DNA of 64,000 bases from UBA2396 sp038042175. GTDB lineage: Bacteria > Planctomycetota > Phycisphaerae > Phycisphaerales > UBA1924. Below the pieces are notes generated by a model. That model was given only the letters and a program-made list of their open reading frames with translations, made no database searches and had not been told where the DNA came from. A program made the position numbers and the translations under genes. Positions 24,806 through 33,307 of the stretch are shown in pieces. The stretch is from the NCBI GenBank assembly GCA_964358855.1, contig CAYHQQ010000016.1, positions 7,247-71,246 on the forward strand, in the 5' to 3' direction. The first letter of the stretch is position 1. The number at the start of each line of letters is the position of its first letter.

Positions 24806-25507
24806 ATGGACCGCAAGGATCCAACTCCTCCCCGGCCCTCGCCGCGACGTCGAGCCGAGCCCGACGCGCCCGATTCGTCTCGTCGCCGCGTCTATCCCGT
24901 CGTCGTCGAACGTCTCATCGACGAATTCACCAAGCTCCCGGGCATTGGTCGGCGCTCCGCCGAACGCATGGCCTTCCACATCCTCAAGTCCGACGGCCCC
25001 AGCGCCCTCGCTCTCGCCCGCGCGATCGAACAGGTGAAGGCCTCCATCCGTCACTGCCGTGCCTGCTCAAATCTCTCCGATTCCGAATACTGCGGCGTCT
25101 GCTCCGACCCCTCGCGCGACCGACGCACCATATTGATAGTGGAACAACCCCGCGACCTCATCGCCCTCGAGCAGACCGCCATGTACCGGGGGCTCTACCA
25201 CGTTCTGCTCGGCCGCCTCAGCCCGCTCGAAGGTATCGGACCTTCCCACCTCACCATCGATGACCTCCTGCAAAGGGTGGACCACCCGGATTCAAACCCG
25301 GGAGGGGTTGCGGTCGAAGAAGTGATCATGGGGCTGAACCCCACGCTCGAAGGCGACGGCACCGCCCTGTATCTGGCGGAACTGCTCAAAGCCCACGGCG
25401 TGAAAATCAGCCGCCTGGCTCGGGGACTCCCCTCGGGCTCACAGCTCGAGTACGCGAACAAGGCCGTCCTCGCCGACGCGATCGTCGGCAGGCAGCGGGT
25501 CGAATGA
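24806..25507 (+). CDS. recR: Recombination mediator RecR
   Basis: 233 residues from ATG 24806; upstream sequence in frame is repeat-derived. It has a short Arg/Pro/Asp-rich N-terminal extension (about 25 residues), then the helix-hairpin-helix LIDEFTKLPGIGRRSAERMAFH, the four-Cys zinc finger CRACSNLSDSEYCGVC, and the Toprim domain ILIVEQPRDLIALE with VIMGLNPTLEGDGTALYL. It ends ISRLARGLPSGSQLEYANKAVL. RecR works with RecO/RecF to load RecA on gapped DNA. It is 12 bases upstream of rpoN and probably co-transcribed. Confidence 0.95.
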   Translation: MDRKDPTPPRPSPRRRAEPDAPDSSRRRVYPVVVERLIDEFTKLPGIGRRSAERMAFHILKSDGPSALALARAIEQVKASIRHCRACSNLSDSEYCGVCSDPSRDRRTILIVEQPRDLIALEQTAMYRGLYHVLLGRLSPLEGIGPSHLTIDDLLQRVDHPDSNPGGVAVEEVIMGLNPTLEGDGTALYLAELLKAHGVKISRLARGLPSGSQLEYANKAVLADAIVGRQRVE

Positions 25508-25519
25508 CGGTTTCCATCC

Positions 25520-26965
25520 ATGCGATTTGACACCTCACAAAGCATGAAGATGGGCCAGCACATGAAGCTGGCCCCGCGGATGATCCAGTCGATGGAGATT
25601 CTGCAGATGCCCCTCGCCGAGCTCGAGGAACGCATCGAGCGCGAGCTTGAGAACAACCCGACCCTCGAGATCTCCGAGCCCACTGCCCTCGACCCCCTCG
25701 ACACCGCCCCCGAAGTTTCAGGCCGCTCCCTCAGCGACCGCATAGACCAGTTCTCCAACACGCACCACCGCCAGCAAAACAGCGGCGAGCGCGACGCCAA
25801 GATGGACGCGATGGCCCAGGCCCCTGCCCGCTCCGAATCCCTCACCGAGCAGCTCCTCCACCAGTGGATGCTCGTCGATGTCGAGCCCCGCATGCGCGAG
25901 CTGGGCGATGTGCTCATCTCCAACCTCGACGCCGACGGCTTCCTCCGCACGCCCCTGGAAACCATCGCCGAACGAATCAACAGCACACCGCCGACCACGA
26001 TCCTGGAGCTCGAACGAGCCCTGGGTGCCGTGCAGCTCTTTCTGGAGCCGCAGGGCGTCGCCGCCCGAGATGTACGCGAGTGTTTGCTGCTGCAGCTCGC
26101 CGCTCTGCCCGAGCGCGAGGAACCACCGGATCCCTTGGTCACCGAGCGTGCACGGCGTCTCATCGCCGACCATCTCGACGACCTGATGAAGAACCGCCTG
26201 CCCAAGGTCTCTGAGCGCACCGGTTACACGCTCGAGGAGATCAAGGGCGCGCTCGAGCTCATGCGAACGCTGAGCCTGGCCCCCGCCAAGCGGCTCATCA
26301 ACGACGCCCCGACCGCCATCGCTCCAGACGCCGTCGTCGAGTACGAGCCCGACAGCGACCGCTACATCGCCTACCTCAACGACACGCGCCTGCCCAACCT
26401 GCGGGTGAATCAGGAGTACGCGAGGCTCGCCCGCGACAAGACGATGCCCCAGCGTGACCGCGAGTTCATCCGCACCAACATGGGCAACGCCCAGTGGCTC
26501 CTGGACGCCGTCAACCAGCGACGCGGCACGCTGCTCAAGGTCGTCGAAGCGGTGGTGGGGGCCCAGCGCGAGTTCTTCGACTTCGGTCCCCAGGCCTTGA
26601 AGCCCCTGCCCATGTCGCAGATCGCCGACGAGATCGGCGTCCACGTCGCGACCGTGAGCCGTGCGGTGGCCGACAAGTACATCGCCACGCCCCGCGGCGT
26701 GCTGCCGCTCCGCAAGTTCTTCTCCGGAGGCCTCTCAACCAAGCCCGACGCCGACGGCGACAACGAGGGCGAGGAGCTCGCCTGGGAGGCCGTCAAGATC
26801 GCCCTCCGCGAGGTCATCGACAAGGAAGCGAAGTCAAAGCCTCTCAGCGACGACGCCCTGGCCGAAGAACTCAAAAAGCGCGGCATCGACATCGCCCGTC
26901 GCACCGTCGCCAAGTACCGCGACCAGCTGCAGATCCCGCCGGCGCGACTGCGAAAGACCTTCTGA
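25520..26965 (+). CDS. rpoN: RNA polymerase sigma-54 factor
   Basis: 481 residues. Region I: QHMKLAPRMIQSMEILQMPLAELEERIEREL (activator interaction). An acidic region II follows, then the core-binding domain. The DNA-binding part has the helix-turn-helix MSQIADEIGVHVATVSRAVADKYIATP and the RpoN box ARRTVAKYRDQLQIP, which binds the -24 element. Sigma-54 needs AAA+ enhancer-binding proteins, none of which is in this window. In many flagellated bacteria it drives middle flagellar genes; the flagellar cluster at 48-59 kb is a plausible target but no -24/-12 site was seen there. Its TGA overlaps a family A palindromic element. Confidence 0.95.
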   Translation: MRFDTSQSMKMGQHMKLAPRMIQSMEILQMPLAELEERIERELENNPTLEISEPTALDPLDTAPEVSGRSLSDRIDQFSNTHHRQQNSGERDAKMDAMAQAPARSESLTEQLLHQWMLVDVEPRMRELGDVLISNLDADGFLRTPLETIAERINSTPPTTILELERALGAVQLFLEPQGVAARDVRECLLLQLAALPEREEPPDPLVTERARRLIADHLDDLMKNRLPKVSERTGYTLEEIKGALELMRTLSLAPAKRLINDAPTAIAPDAVVEYEPDSDRYIAYLNDTRLPNLRVNQEYARLARDKTMPQRDREFIRTNMGNAQWLLDAVNQRRGTLLKVVEAVVGAQREFFDFGPQALKPLPMSQIADEIGVHVATVSRAVADKYIATPRGVLPLRKFFSGGLSTKPDADGDNEGEELAWEAVKIALREVIDKEAKSKPLSDDALAEELKKRGIDIARRTVAKYRDQLQIPPARLRKTF

Positions 26966-27114
26966 GCCCGACGCGCCAGCGAGGGTTGGCGTACGTCCAC
27001 CATTCGTGTCGAATGACGCGACAGACCAACGTACGGCGATCGTCGCCGTCTGTCCTTCGCGTCCAGTGGCACGTCAGATCGCCGTACGCCCACCCTCGCT
27101 GGCGCGTCGGGCTC
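26964..27114. repeat. Palindromic element family A, complete copy with 22-bp inverted ends
   Basis: Left end GAGCCCGACGCGCCAGCGAG (26964 on) and right end its exact complement (to 27114) are perfect over 22 bases; GGCGTACG and CGTACGCC extend the pairing. The interior is also partly self-complementary. The element starts on the rpoN stop codon and ends four bases before the racemase stop codon. Confidence 0.9.
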
Positions 27115-27117
27115 TGA

Positions 27118-27837
27118 CTAAATCACACCCTGCTTCAGCGGCTCCGTCGACGCCGCTAGTCGCACAGTGCCCTCGGCCAGGATGTCCACCGCGTCGTAGA
27201 CGCGGATGGGCGAGTTCTCTGCCGTCACGACCATCGGGGCCTCCGAGCACCCCAGAATCACGCCCTCGCACCCGCGTCCGGCAAGGCTCTTGACGACGCG
27301 CAGAACGGTGAGCTGCGACTCGGGCTTGAAGTGCCCGTAGATCAGCTCGTCGTAAATGATCGTTTCCAACGCGTCGCACTCAAACTCGCTGGGCACTTCC
27401 ACGCGGATTCCCCGCAGGCCAAGGTGTGTCTGGTAGCTCGACGCCTGCGTCACCAGCTTGGTGCCGATGAGCCCCACGCACGTCTGCCCAGCACCCGAGA
27501 TCGCCGCCGCAACCAGATTGGTCGTCGAGAGCCAGGGAATCGGCGAGCCGGCCTGCGCAAGGTGCAGCCCATGCAGCACGGCCTGATCCGGCGTGACACA
27601 GAAATCCGCCCCCGCCCGGGCCATCACCTCGGCCGATCGCCGAAGCAGATTGCCCACGGCGTGCCAGTCGTGCTGGTGGATCGCATCGATGTAGTCTGCG
27701 AGTCGCTCGTTGTGGAGCGACACCACCGGATGCTGGTGGACCGGAAGCAGCCGCTGCGCGTGCCGATGGATCGCGCGATAGAACAGGGCTGTCCCCTCGG
27801 GGCTTGCGCCCACGATGCCGATGTGCCTGGTCGCCAA
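27118..27837 (-). CDS. Aspartate/glutamate racemase family protein
   Basis: 239 residues from a TTG start at 27837 with GGAG upstream. The fold signature is IGIVGASPEGTALFYRAI at the start and VILGCSEAPMVV near residue 205. In racemases two cysteines act as acid and base. The second (LGCSE) is present. The first normally lies in a CxNT or CPDNT motif; here the segment reads ADFCVTPDQAVLH, with Cys two positions earlier and Thr at the usual place. The reaction could therefore be altered. Convergent with rpoN across a family A element. Confidence 0.75.
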   Translation of the reverse strand: MATRHIGIVGASPEGTALFYRAIHRHAQRLLPVHQHPVVSLHNERLADYIDAIHQHDWHAVGNLLRRSAEVMARAGADFCVTPDQAVLHGLHLAQAGSPIPWLSTTNLVAAAISGAGQTCVGLIGTKLVTQASSYQTHLGLRGIRVEVPSEFECDALETIIYDELIYGHFKPESQLTVLRVVKSLAGRGCEGVILGCSEAPMVVTAENSPIRVYDAVDILAEGTVRLAASTEPLKQGVI

Positions 27838-27944
27838 TGCCGGCTCCTTCGCTGCGCCGATGTTTGAGCGCTCGCATCAATCGTCGCCCCGTCAGCGCCC
27901 CGGGTCAACCCGTGAGCTCCATACACTCCCAGATACACTTCCAG

Positions 27945-28448
27945 ATGAGCCGCGACGCCTTCGACATCCTCTCGCTCCCCGCCCGGCTCGATCTCCCCGA
28001 AGCCGACATCGAAGGGGCCTACCTCGCGCAGATCGCCCGGATCCACCCCGACTTGGCCGGCGGCGACGCCGAGGACGCGATGGCGCTGGCGGCCCAGGTC
28101 AACGACGCCCGCCGGACGCTCGCCGATCCCCTGAGCCGCGCCGAGGTCCTGCTTGCGCGGCTGGGCGGGGCGACCGCCTCGGAGGACAAGTCGCTGCCGC
28201 CGGGGTTCCTCATGGAGATCATGGAGCTGCGCGAGGGTGTTGAGGCCGATCGTGCCTCGGGCGATCCCGCGCGGCTGGAGGCTCGGTCGCGTGAGGCGAT
28301 CACGCGGCGAAACGAGTTTGTGGAGCGGCTCACCCCGATCTTCGCGTCGGCGTTTGGAGCCAGCAAGGCGCCCGCCGACACGCTGGCACAGATCCGCACA
28401 GAGCTCAACGCGTGGCGCTACACCGAACGATTGATCGAGCAGCTCTGA
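27945..28448 (+). CDS. hscB: Co-chaperone HscB-like J-protein
   Basis: 167 residues, starting MSRDAFDILSLPARLDLPEADIE, then IARIHPDLA with the HPD motif of J-domains at residues 34-36. The C-terminal part (AAQVNDARRTLADPLSRAEVLLARLG, then a three-helix bundle) is that of HscB, which binds IscU and delivers it to HscA. The N-terminal zinc-finger extension seen in some eukaryotic HscB proteins is absent. The corresponding hscA lies at 13944-15818. Confidence 0.88.
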   Translation: MSRDAFDILSLPARLDLPEADIEGAYLAQIARIHPDLAGGDAEDAMALAAQVNDARRTLADPLSRAEVLLARLGGATASEDKSLPPGFLMEIMELREGVEADRASGDPARLEARSREAITRRNEFVERLTPIFASAFGASKAPADTLAQIRTELNAWRYTERLIEQL

Positions 28449-28455
28449 TCCGGGC

Positions 28456-29703
28456 TCACTTGGTCGCGGGATCGACCGACACGGTCGTGGTGGCGGTGCC
28501 GGCCGCGTTCATCTGATCGATCATCTGCCGGGCGGTGAGGTTGCCCGGCTCCACCTGCATGACCGCCGCCAGCGTCTTCTTGGCGCCCTCGTACTCGTGC
28601 AGCTCGAGCTGGATCATCGCCAGGAGCGTCATGGAGCTGGTGGTGGGCTTGAGCGAGAGGGCCTTGGTCACGCTGTCCTTAGCCGCACGCTGATCGCCGC
28701 GCTTGTGCTCGTAGAGCCCCTTGAGGATGTACCCCTCGGGCTGCCTGGGCGCCATCGCGATGAGCTTGCTGGACGCGAGCTTGACGCGGTTGAGGTCGTT
28801 GAGGCGATAGGCCACCTGGCCCAGGTCGTTCCACACGTCGGTGTCGGTGACGCCCGACTGGTCGTTGCTGAGCTTGAGGAGCACCTCGCGGGCGTCGGCC
28901 AGACGGTCGATCTCCGCGAGGCACTTGGCGTGCAGGTGCATCAGGTCGCGACGCTTGGTGAGCGTCGGGTCCTTGAGCAGCCGCTCGATGTTCGAGTTCG
29001 CGTCTGAGAACTGGCCGGCCGCGATCTGCGCCCGCGCCAGGTCCTCCAGCACGCCCGTGTCGTTGGGCGACAAAAGCCTGGCCTCGTTGAACAGGCTCAC
29101 CGCCTCCAAAGCGTTGCCCTGCATCAGCGCGATGTGCCCGAGCGTCTGCCGCACCGCCGAGTTGTGCTCCTGCTCGGGGCCGCGACCCTTGAGATAGCTC
29201 TTTGCCTCGTCCAGGCGACCAAGATCCACCAGCACCTCCGCCGAGGCGACGGTGTACTGCGGGTTGGTCTTGTCGAGATCCGCGGCCTGCTGGAACCGCT
29301 CGAGTGCGATCTCCTTGCGCTCCAGGCGCTCGTTGACCACGCCCAGGAAGTACTGCGCCTCGACGTTCTTGGCGTCGAGCTCCTCGGCCCTGGCCAGCGA
29401 GATGAGCGAGCCCTCAAGGCTCCCCATCTCCATCAGAATCCGCCCGCGAAGCACGTGGCTCTTGGCCACCTTGTCGTTGAGGATCAGCGAGTTGTCCACC
29501 GCGCGCAGCGCTTTGGGGAAGTCGCCCGCCAGGAAGTCGCCCATCGCCGTCTGCCACTCGAGCCCGGCCTTGAGCTGGGCGAGCTTCTCTTTGGCCGCGT
29601 TGGTCTGCTCCTGCGTGTACCGCCCGTGCCCGCCGCATCCAGTCAGCGTCAGTCCGAGAATCGCGATACCCGAGGCCAGCACAAGCCGAGTGGATTTCCG
29701 CAT
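28456..29703 (-). CDS. TPR-repeat lipoprotein linked to the secretin
   Basis: 415 residues. The lipoprotein signal MRKSTRLVLASGIAILGLTLTGC ends in lipobox LTGC. The rest is a run of tetratricopeptide repeats (about 45-400), for example SHVLRGRILMEMGSLEGSLISLARAEEL, QYFLGVVNERLERKEIALERFQQAADLD and LGHIALMQGNALEAVSLFNEARLLSP. It is transcribed just after gspD (63 bases). A TPR lipoprotein beside a secretin recalls pilotins such as PilF/PilW that place the secretin in the outer membrane, but it is longer than those. Pilotin function is inferred from position. Confidence 0.8.
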   Translation of the reverse strand: MRKSTRLVLASGIAILGLTLTGCGGHGRYTQEQTNAAKEKLAQLKAGLEWQTAMGDFLAGDFPKALRAVDNSLILNDKVAKSHVLRGRILMEMGSLEGSLISLARAEELDAKNVEAQYFLGVVNERLERKEIALERFQQAADLDKTNPQYTVASAEVLVDLGRLDEAKSYLKGRGPEQEHNSAVRQTLGHIALMQGNALEAVSLFNEARLLSPNDTGVLEDLARAQIAAGQFSDANSNIERLLKDPTLTKRRDLMHLHAKCLAEIDRLADAREVLLKLSNDQSGVTDTDVWNDLGQVAYRLNDLNRVKLASSKLIAMAPRQPEGYILKGLYEHKRGDQRAAKDSVTKALSLKPTTSSMTLLAMIQLELHEYEGAKKTLAAVMQVEPGNLTARQMIDQMNAAGTATTTVSVDPATK

Positions 29704-29766
29704 GGGTCAAGTCTCCGTGAGTTGGGGAAAGCCGAGGCCCGGACGTTTCCGTCCGGGCCTGGTGGA

Positions 29767-32379
29767 TCACTTGTTGGTGTTCGTCGGCGAAGCGACGGGT
29801 GATAGATCAGTCTGGGCAGGCTCCTCGGGCACTTGTGTTACCGGAGTGTTCTGGGAACCACTCTCGGGCCACCCGCCATAGATCCCAAAGAGGGCCGCGA
29901 ACATCTGGCGGATGAACTCCCGCGTCTGTTCATCGTCGAACTCGGACATCGGGGTGGTGGGGGTGGTGGGGGTGGTGGTAGTGGTCTCGACCGTCACGGC
30001 GTTCTCGGACGACTCGTCGGTCATGGCGGGGGTGGTGTTGAGCTTGGCCTCGCCCTCGTTAACCACCACGGACCAGTGCTTGGGCTCGCTGGCCATCGCC
30101 TGGGGCTCACCCTCGCCGGCCTGCGGCGCGGGCTGGACCGTCTCGTTCTGCTCGGTGACGACGGGTTCGACAACCGGTGCGACGGGCTCGCTCACCGGCG
30201 CCGCGGTCTGGGCGACGGGCGCGGCGGTCTGCTCGACGCTCGGGGTGGTCTTGGTGGGCTCGACGGCGACAAGCTGCTTGGCGGCGGCCTGGGCCGTGTA
30301 GTTCTGGATGATCTGATCGGTCGAGAGCGAGGCGCTAGAGCCGCTGGTCTCGATCGTCCCGGGCACGACCTGGGCCTTGGGAGCCTCGGGCAGGCCCTGC
30401 TCCTTCCGCATGATGTCGTCGAGCATGCTGCGGTTGGGGGCTGTCTTCTTCTGGCCCGAGAGCTTCTCCTTGAGCGCGATGGCGTCGGGCTGCATGGGGC
30501 TGAGGGTCAGCGACTGCTCGATCTTCCACAGGGCCTTCTGCGTGTCGCCGCTGTCGGCGAGACGCTGGGCCTCGACGAGCATCTGGCTCGAACGCTTGTC
30601 GCGGCTGAAGCCCAGGAGGTTCTCACGCGTTCCCGAGCGGACGCGGTCGATTGCCTCGTTGCCACGCTTGCCCATCGACGCCATCGCCTGGTCGTTGACG
30701 ATCGTGGGCGTGATGAGGAAGATGATCTCGGTACGCTCGATCGTGTCGTCGTGCCCGCGGAACGCCTCGCCCAGGAAGGGGATATCGCCCAGGAACGGGA
30801 CCTGCCGGCGTGTGCTCTGCGTCTTGTCGCGGAACAGCCCGCCCAGCACCACCGTCTGCCCGTTGCCCACGATCACGTTGGTCGTCAGCTCGTTGGTGAT
30901 CTCGTCGGGCACCGTCACCGTCGCACCCGAGCTGTTCTTGATGTCTCGCACCACCGCGGTCGAAACCTGCGGCTTGAGTTCCAGGCGGATCATGCCGTCG
31001 TCGGACACGAACGGCCTGAAGTGAAGCTGGGTACCAGTGTCCAGGAACTCCACCGTCTGCGTGGTCGCGGTGTCGGTCGACGTGCTGCTGAGGTAGCCGA
31101 CCCGCTGGCCCACGAGCACCCGGGCGGGCATGCGGTTGAGGGCCATGATCTTGGGATTCGAGAGGATCGTGGTGTCGGTCACCTCGTCGAGCACCCGCAG
31201 GAAGAAGGCGACGTCGTTCTTGATGATGCCCATCTTGAGCGTCGCGGGTCCGCCCAGGGCGTTGCCCGCGTTGCTGACGACCGCGCCGCCGCCGTCGGCG
31301 CCGACGGCGGGAAGGTCGGCCGCGCCCGGGCCGCTCAGCTTGGTGCGATCGTTCACGCCCAGCGAGTCGACGGTCTTGAGCGGGCCGCCGATGGGTGTGA
31401 AGTCGGCGAAGTTCAGGTTGCCGATGAGGGCGAAGTCGATGCCGAAGGCGTTGGCCTCGTTGAGCGAGGCCTGGAGGATCGTCGCCTCGACGAGCACCTG
31501 CGCGGGCCTGGTGTCGAGCTGCTTGACCAGCTCCTCGACCGCCTTGATGTTCTCTTCGTAGTCGGTCACGACCATCGTCGCACCCGAGGCGTAGTCGTCC
31601 TGCCCCGTGGGGACGTCGGACTTGCCGGGGAACGGGGTCGTCTTGCCGGGCGTCTTGATCTGCCCGCCGTCGGAGAGGGCGGCCTTGACGAACTCGGCCG
31701 CGTCGATCGCGTTGAGATAGTTGAGCTTGATCACGCGGCAGGCGCGGACGCGCTCGGCCTCGGCGATGGTCTTCATCTGCTCGCCCGTGTAGACGAAGAT
31801 GAAGTTGTCCTTCTCGACGAATCCAAACCCGTTGGCGTGCAGGATCGCCTCGAGGGCCTGGTGGAACGTGACCCCGAAGAAGTTCGCCGTCACGCGGGCG
31901 GAGACTTCCTTGCTGGCGATGATGTTGCGCTGGCTCTGGATGCTGAGCATCTCCAGCACGTTGGCGAGCTCCTCATCCTTGACCGCCAGGTCGACGAGCT
32001 GGTTGGAATCCACGCGGATGTCCATCTGCCCCTTGCTCTCGGGCTTGGACCCCGGGTCCATGCCCCCGGGCTGCGTCATCGCCTGTTGCCCCGCGCCGGT
32101 GAGCGCGTCGGGGTTGGTCGGCGGCTCTTGGACGTTGGGCTTGGGCGGGCCGACGGGACTGATGGGCATCGGCGTCGTGCTCTCGGCCTTGGGCGCCGCA
32201 GGAGTGTTTGGCGCCGGGGGCGTCTTGGGCATGTTGTTGAGCCCGGCCGAAGGGGCCTGGCCGCTGGAACTGGGTTGGGAGAGCCCGACGTTCGCGCCCG
32301 CCAGTGCGCTCACGATGAACGCGGCGGTGGGAGTGAGCCGGAAAGAATGCCCCGAGATTCCCCGCTGATGGCTGCGCAT
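29767..32379 (-). CDS. gspD: Type II secretion secretin GspD
   Basis: 870 residues. An N-terminal hydrophobic stretch (about 17-34), a Pro-rich spacer to about 115, then an STN/N0 domain (VDLAVKDEELANVLEMLSIQSQRNI, VTFHQALEAILHANGFGF), N-domain (VIKLNYLNAIDAAEFVKAAL, TDYEENIKAVEELVKQLDTRPAQVLVEATI), and the secretin domain ending VVLGGLFRDKTQSTRRQVPFLGDIPFLGEAF and EIIFLITPTIV. Unusually, a TPR-like helix pair (about 615-660) and a 200-residue Pro/Val/Thr/Glu-rich tail follow, with degenerate AAPVxxxAAPV repeats. It forms the outer-membrane channel for the type II secretion genes at 1-4844. Confidence 0.9.
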   Translation of the reverse strand: MRSHQRGISGHSFRLTPTAAFIVSALAGANVGLSQPSSSGQAPSAGLNNMPKTPPAPNTPAAPKAESTTPMPISPVGPPKPNVQEPPTNPDALTGAGQQAMTQPGGMDPGSKPESKGQMDIRVDSNQLVDLAVKDEELANVLEMLSIQSQRNIIASKEVSARVTANFFGVTFHQALEAILHANGFGFVEKDNFIFVYTGEQMKTIAEAERVRACRVIKLNYLNAIDAAEFVKAALSDGGQIKTPGKTTPFPGKSDVPTGQDDYASGATMVVTDYEENIKAVEELVKQLDTRPAQVLVEATILQASLNEANAFGIDFALIGNLNFADFTPIGGPLKTVDSLGVNDRTKLSGPGAADLPAVGADGGGAVVSNAGNALGGPATLKMGIIKNDVAFFLRVLDEVTDTTILSNPKIMALNRMPARVLVGQRVGYLSSTSTDTATTQTVEFLDTGTQLHFRPFVSDDGMIRLELKPQVSTAVVRDIKNSSGATVTVPDEITNELTTNVIVGNGQTVVLGGLFRDKTQSTRRQVPFLGDIPFLGEAFRGHDDTIERTEIIFLITPTIVNDQAMASMGKRGNEAIDRVRSGTRENLLGFSRDKRSSQMLVEAQRLADSGDTQKALWKIEQSLTLSPMQPDAIALKEKLSGQKKTAPNRSMLDDIMRKEQGLPEAPKAQVVPGTIETSGSSASLSTDQIIQNYTAQAAAKQLVAVEPTKTTPSVEQTAAPVAQTAAPVSEPVAPVVEPVVTEQNETVQPAPQAGEGEPQAMASEPKHWSVVVNEGEAKLNTTPAMTDESSENAVTVETTTTTPTTPTTPMSEFDDEQTREFIRQMFAALFGIYGGWPESGSQNTPVTQVPEEPAQTDLSPVASPTNTNK

Positions 32380-32834
32380 GTCTGGTCCTCGCTTCGAGTC
32401 TTGAAATTCGGCCGGTGCTCGGAACAGACCGATCGCCCGGTGCCGCCGCGCCAGTCGTCAAAAGAACTGGACGGCACCGTCTATGTCGGACCTTCCAAGG
32501 GGTGACTTTCGCCGCCAGCCCTGCGTCGCGCGCCGATCGTGCCGGTTGTGACGACTTGACGAAATCCACCCGGAACTCAAACGAGGTATTTCTTGCATTT
32601 TGTCCCAAATCGGCAACCAACTCATGCGTCTGGCGTATATACTCCTGATGCATGGAGGACGTTTCGTGCCGACTCTCATGACAACTCAGCGGTGCGGTGC
32701 GGCCACTTGGCTGGCCGATTCGTGCCTCGAACACCGCCAGAACAGGCGGGATTCGGCGTTGAAATTCTGGATTCAAGTTCCCGGTCGGGTTTTGGTCGCT
32801 AGACTCCCCGTCTTATTGAGGGGGAGGATGGCGT
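32380..32834. other. Intergenic region between gspD and the HigB-like gene
   Basis: 455 bases without a supported gene. It must hold the gspD promoter (minus) and the promoter of the plus-strand pair. A TATACT-like box occurs at about 32637 on the plus strand, without a good -35. Open frames here have unusual composition and no recognisable product. The sequence just before 32835 has a good GGGGAGG ribosome binding site. Confidence 0.5.
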
Positions 32835-33182
32835 ATGGCAAGCACAATCGAAACGATGCTCGACCGGCTCTTCGGCTCCGCCAAGCGGCGCCCTGGTTCA
32901 GCCGCGGGGCGGCCCAGATTCACTCGCAACATCAAGCTCTCGGGGCCGGTGGTGGAGTGGTGCGCCTCAGAGATGCGAACCGGCTCAGAGCTCGCGCTTT
33001 TCGCGGATCTGCTCCTGTGCCTGGATGCCGATCCGTTCATGAGCGAGAGCAGGCCGCTCCTGCCGCATGTCGGCCTGCGATGGCACGCGCCGGGCACGCC
33101 GCCGAAGTTCAAGGTGATCTACCACGTCGATCCGGCTCTGGATTTGGTCAAGGTGCTCACGTGCACGCCGGTGGTGGCGTGA
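32835..33182 (+). CDS. Possible RelE/HigB-type toxin
   Basis: 115 residues with GGGGAGG before the ATG. The C-terminal half (LLPHVGLRWHAPGTPPKFKVIYHVDPALDLVKVL) has the spacing of RelE/ParE toxins, in which a final pair of strands reads yrvxYxvdxxxxxvxvl. It precedes an XRE-type regulator gene, the toxin-first order of higBA. The catalytic His/Arg/Lys of ribosome-dependent RNases cannot be assigned with confidence. The 125 bases to the antitoxin candidate contain palindromic repeats, which is long for such operons. It may also be a plain hypothetical protein. Confidence 0.5.
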   Translation: MASTIETMLDRLFGSAKRRPGSAAGRPRFTRNIKLSGPVVEWCASEMRTGSELALFADLLLCLDADPFMSESRPLLPHVGLRWHAPGTPPKFKVIYHVDPALDLVKVLTCTPVVA

Positions 33183-33185
33183 TCC

Positions 33186-33284
33186 ACGTGGCACCGGGCT
33201 TCCGCCCGGTGTTCGCTTTCGTGGCACCGGGCTTCCGCCCGGTGTTCGACGGCCAGAAACATCGCCCGGAAGGGCGATGCCACA
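33186..33284. repeat. Palindromic repeat cluster between toxin and antitoxin candidates
   Basis: Two direct copies of GTGGCACCGGGCTTCCGCCC with the following GGTGTTCG (33188 and 33221) are followed by an inverted relative ending GGCGATGCCAC at about 33283. Each copy is itself a hairpin (CACCGGGC-TTCC-GCCCGGTG). Confidence 0.85.
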
Positions 33285-33307
33285 GCAGAATGTGATGGAG
33301 GTTTGTC

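Noticed and set aside
25285..25320. tRNA T-arm-like sequence (GGATTCAAACCC with pairing flanks)
   Set aside because: It lies inside recR and encodes the conserved HPDSNPGG region; no acceptor, D or anticodon stems surround it.
29833..32505. 890-residue open frame on the plus strand
   Set aside because: It is antisense to the well-supported secretin gene; high GC produces long empty frames on the opposite strand and the translation has no recognisable domains.
32600..33295. 231-residue open frame covering the toxin candidate
   Set aside because: It reads through repeat DNA in another frame, with Arg/Ala-rich composition and no ribosome site; the 115-residue frame at 32835 has a good one.
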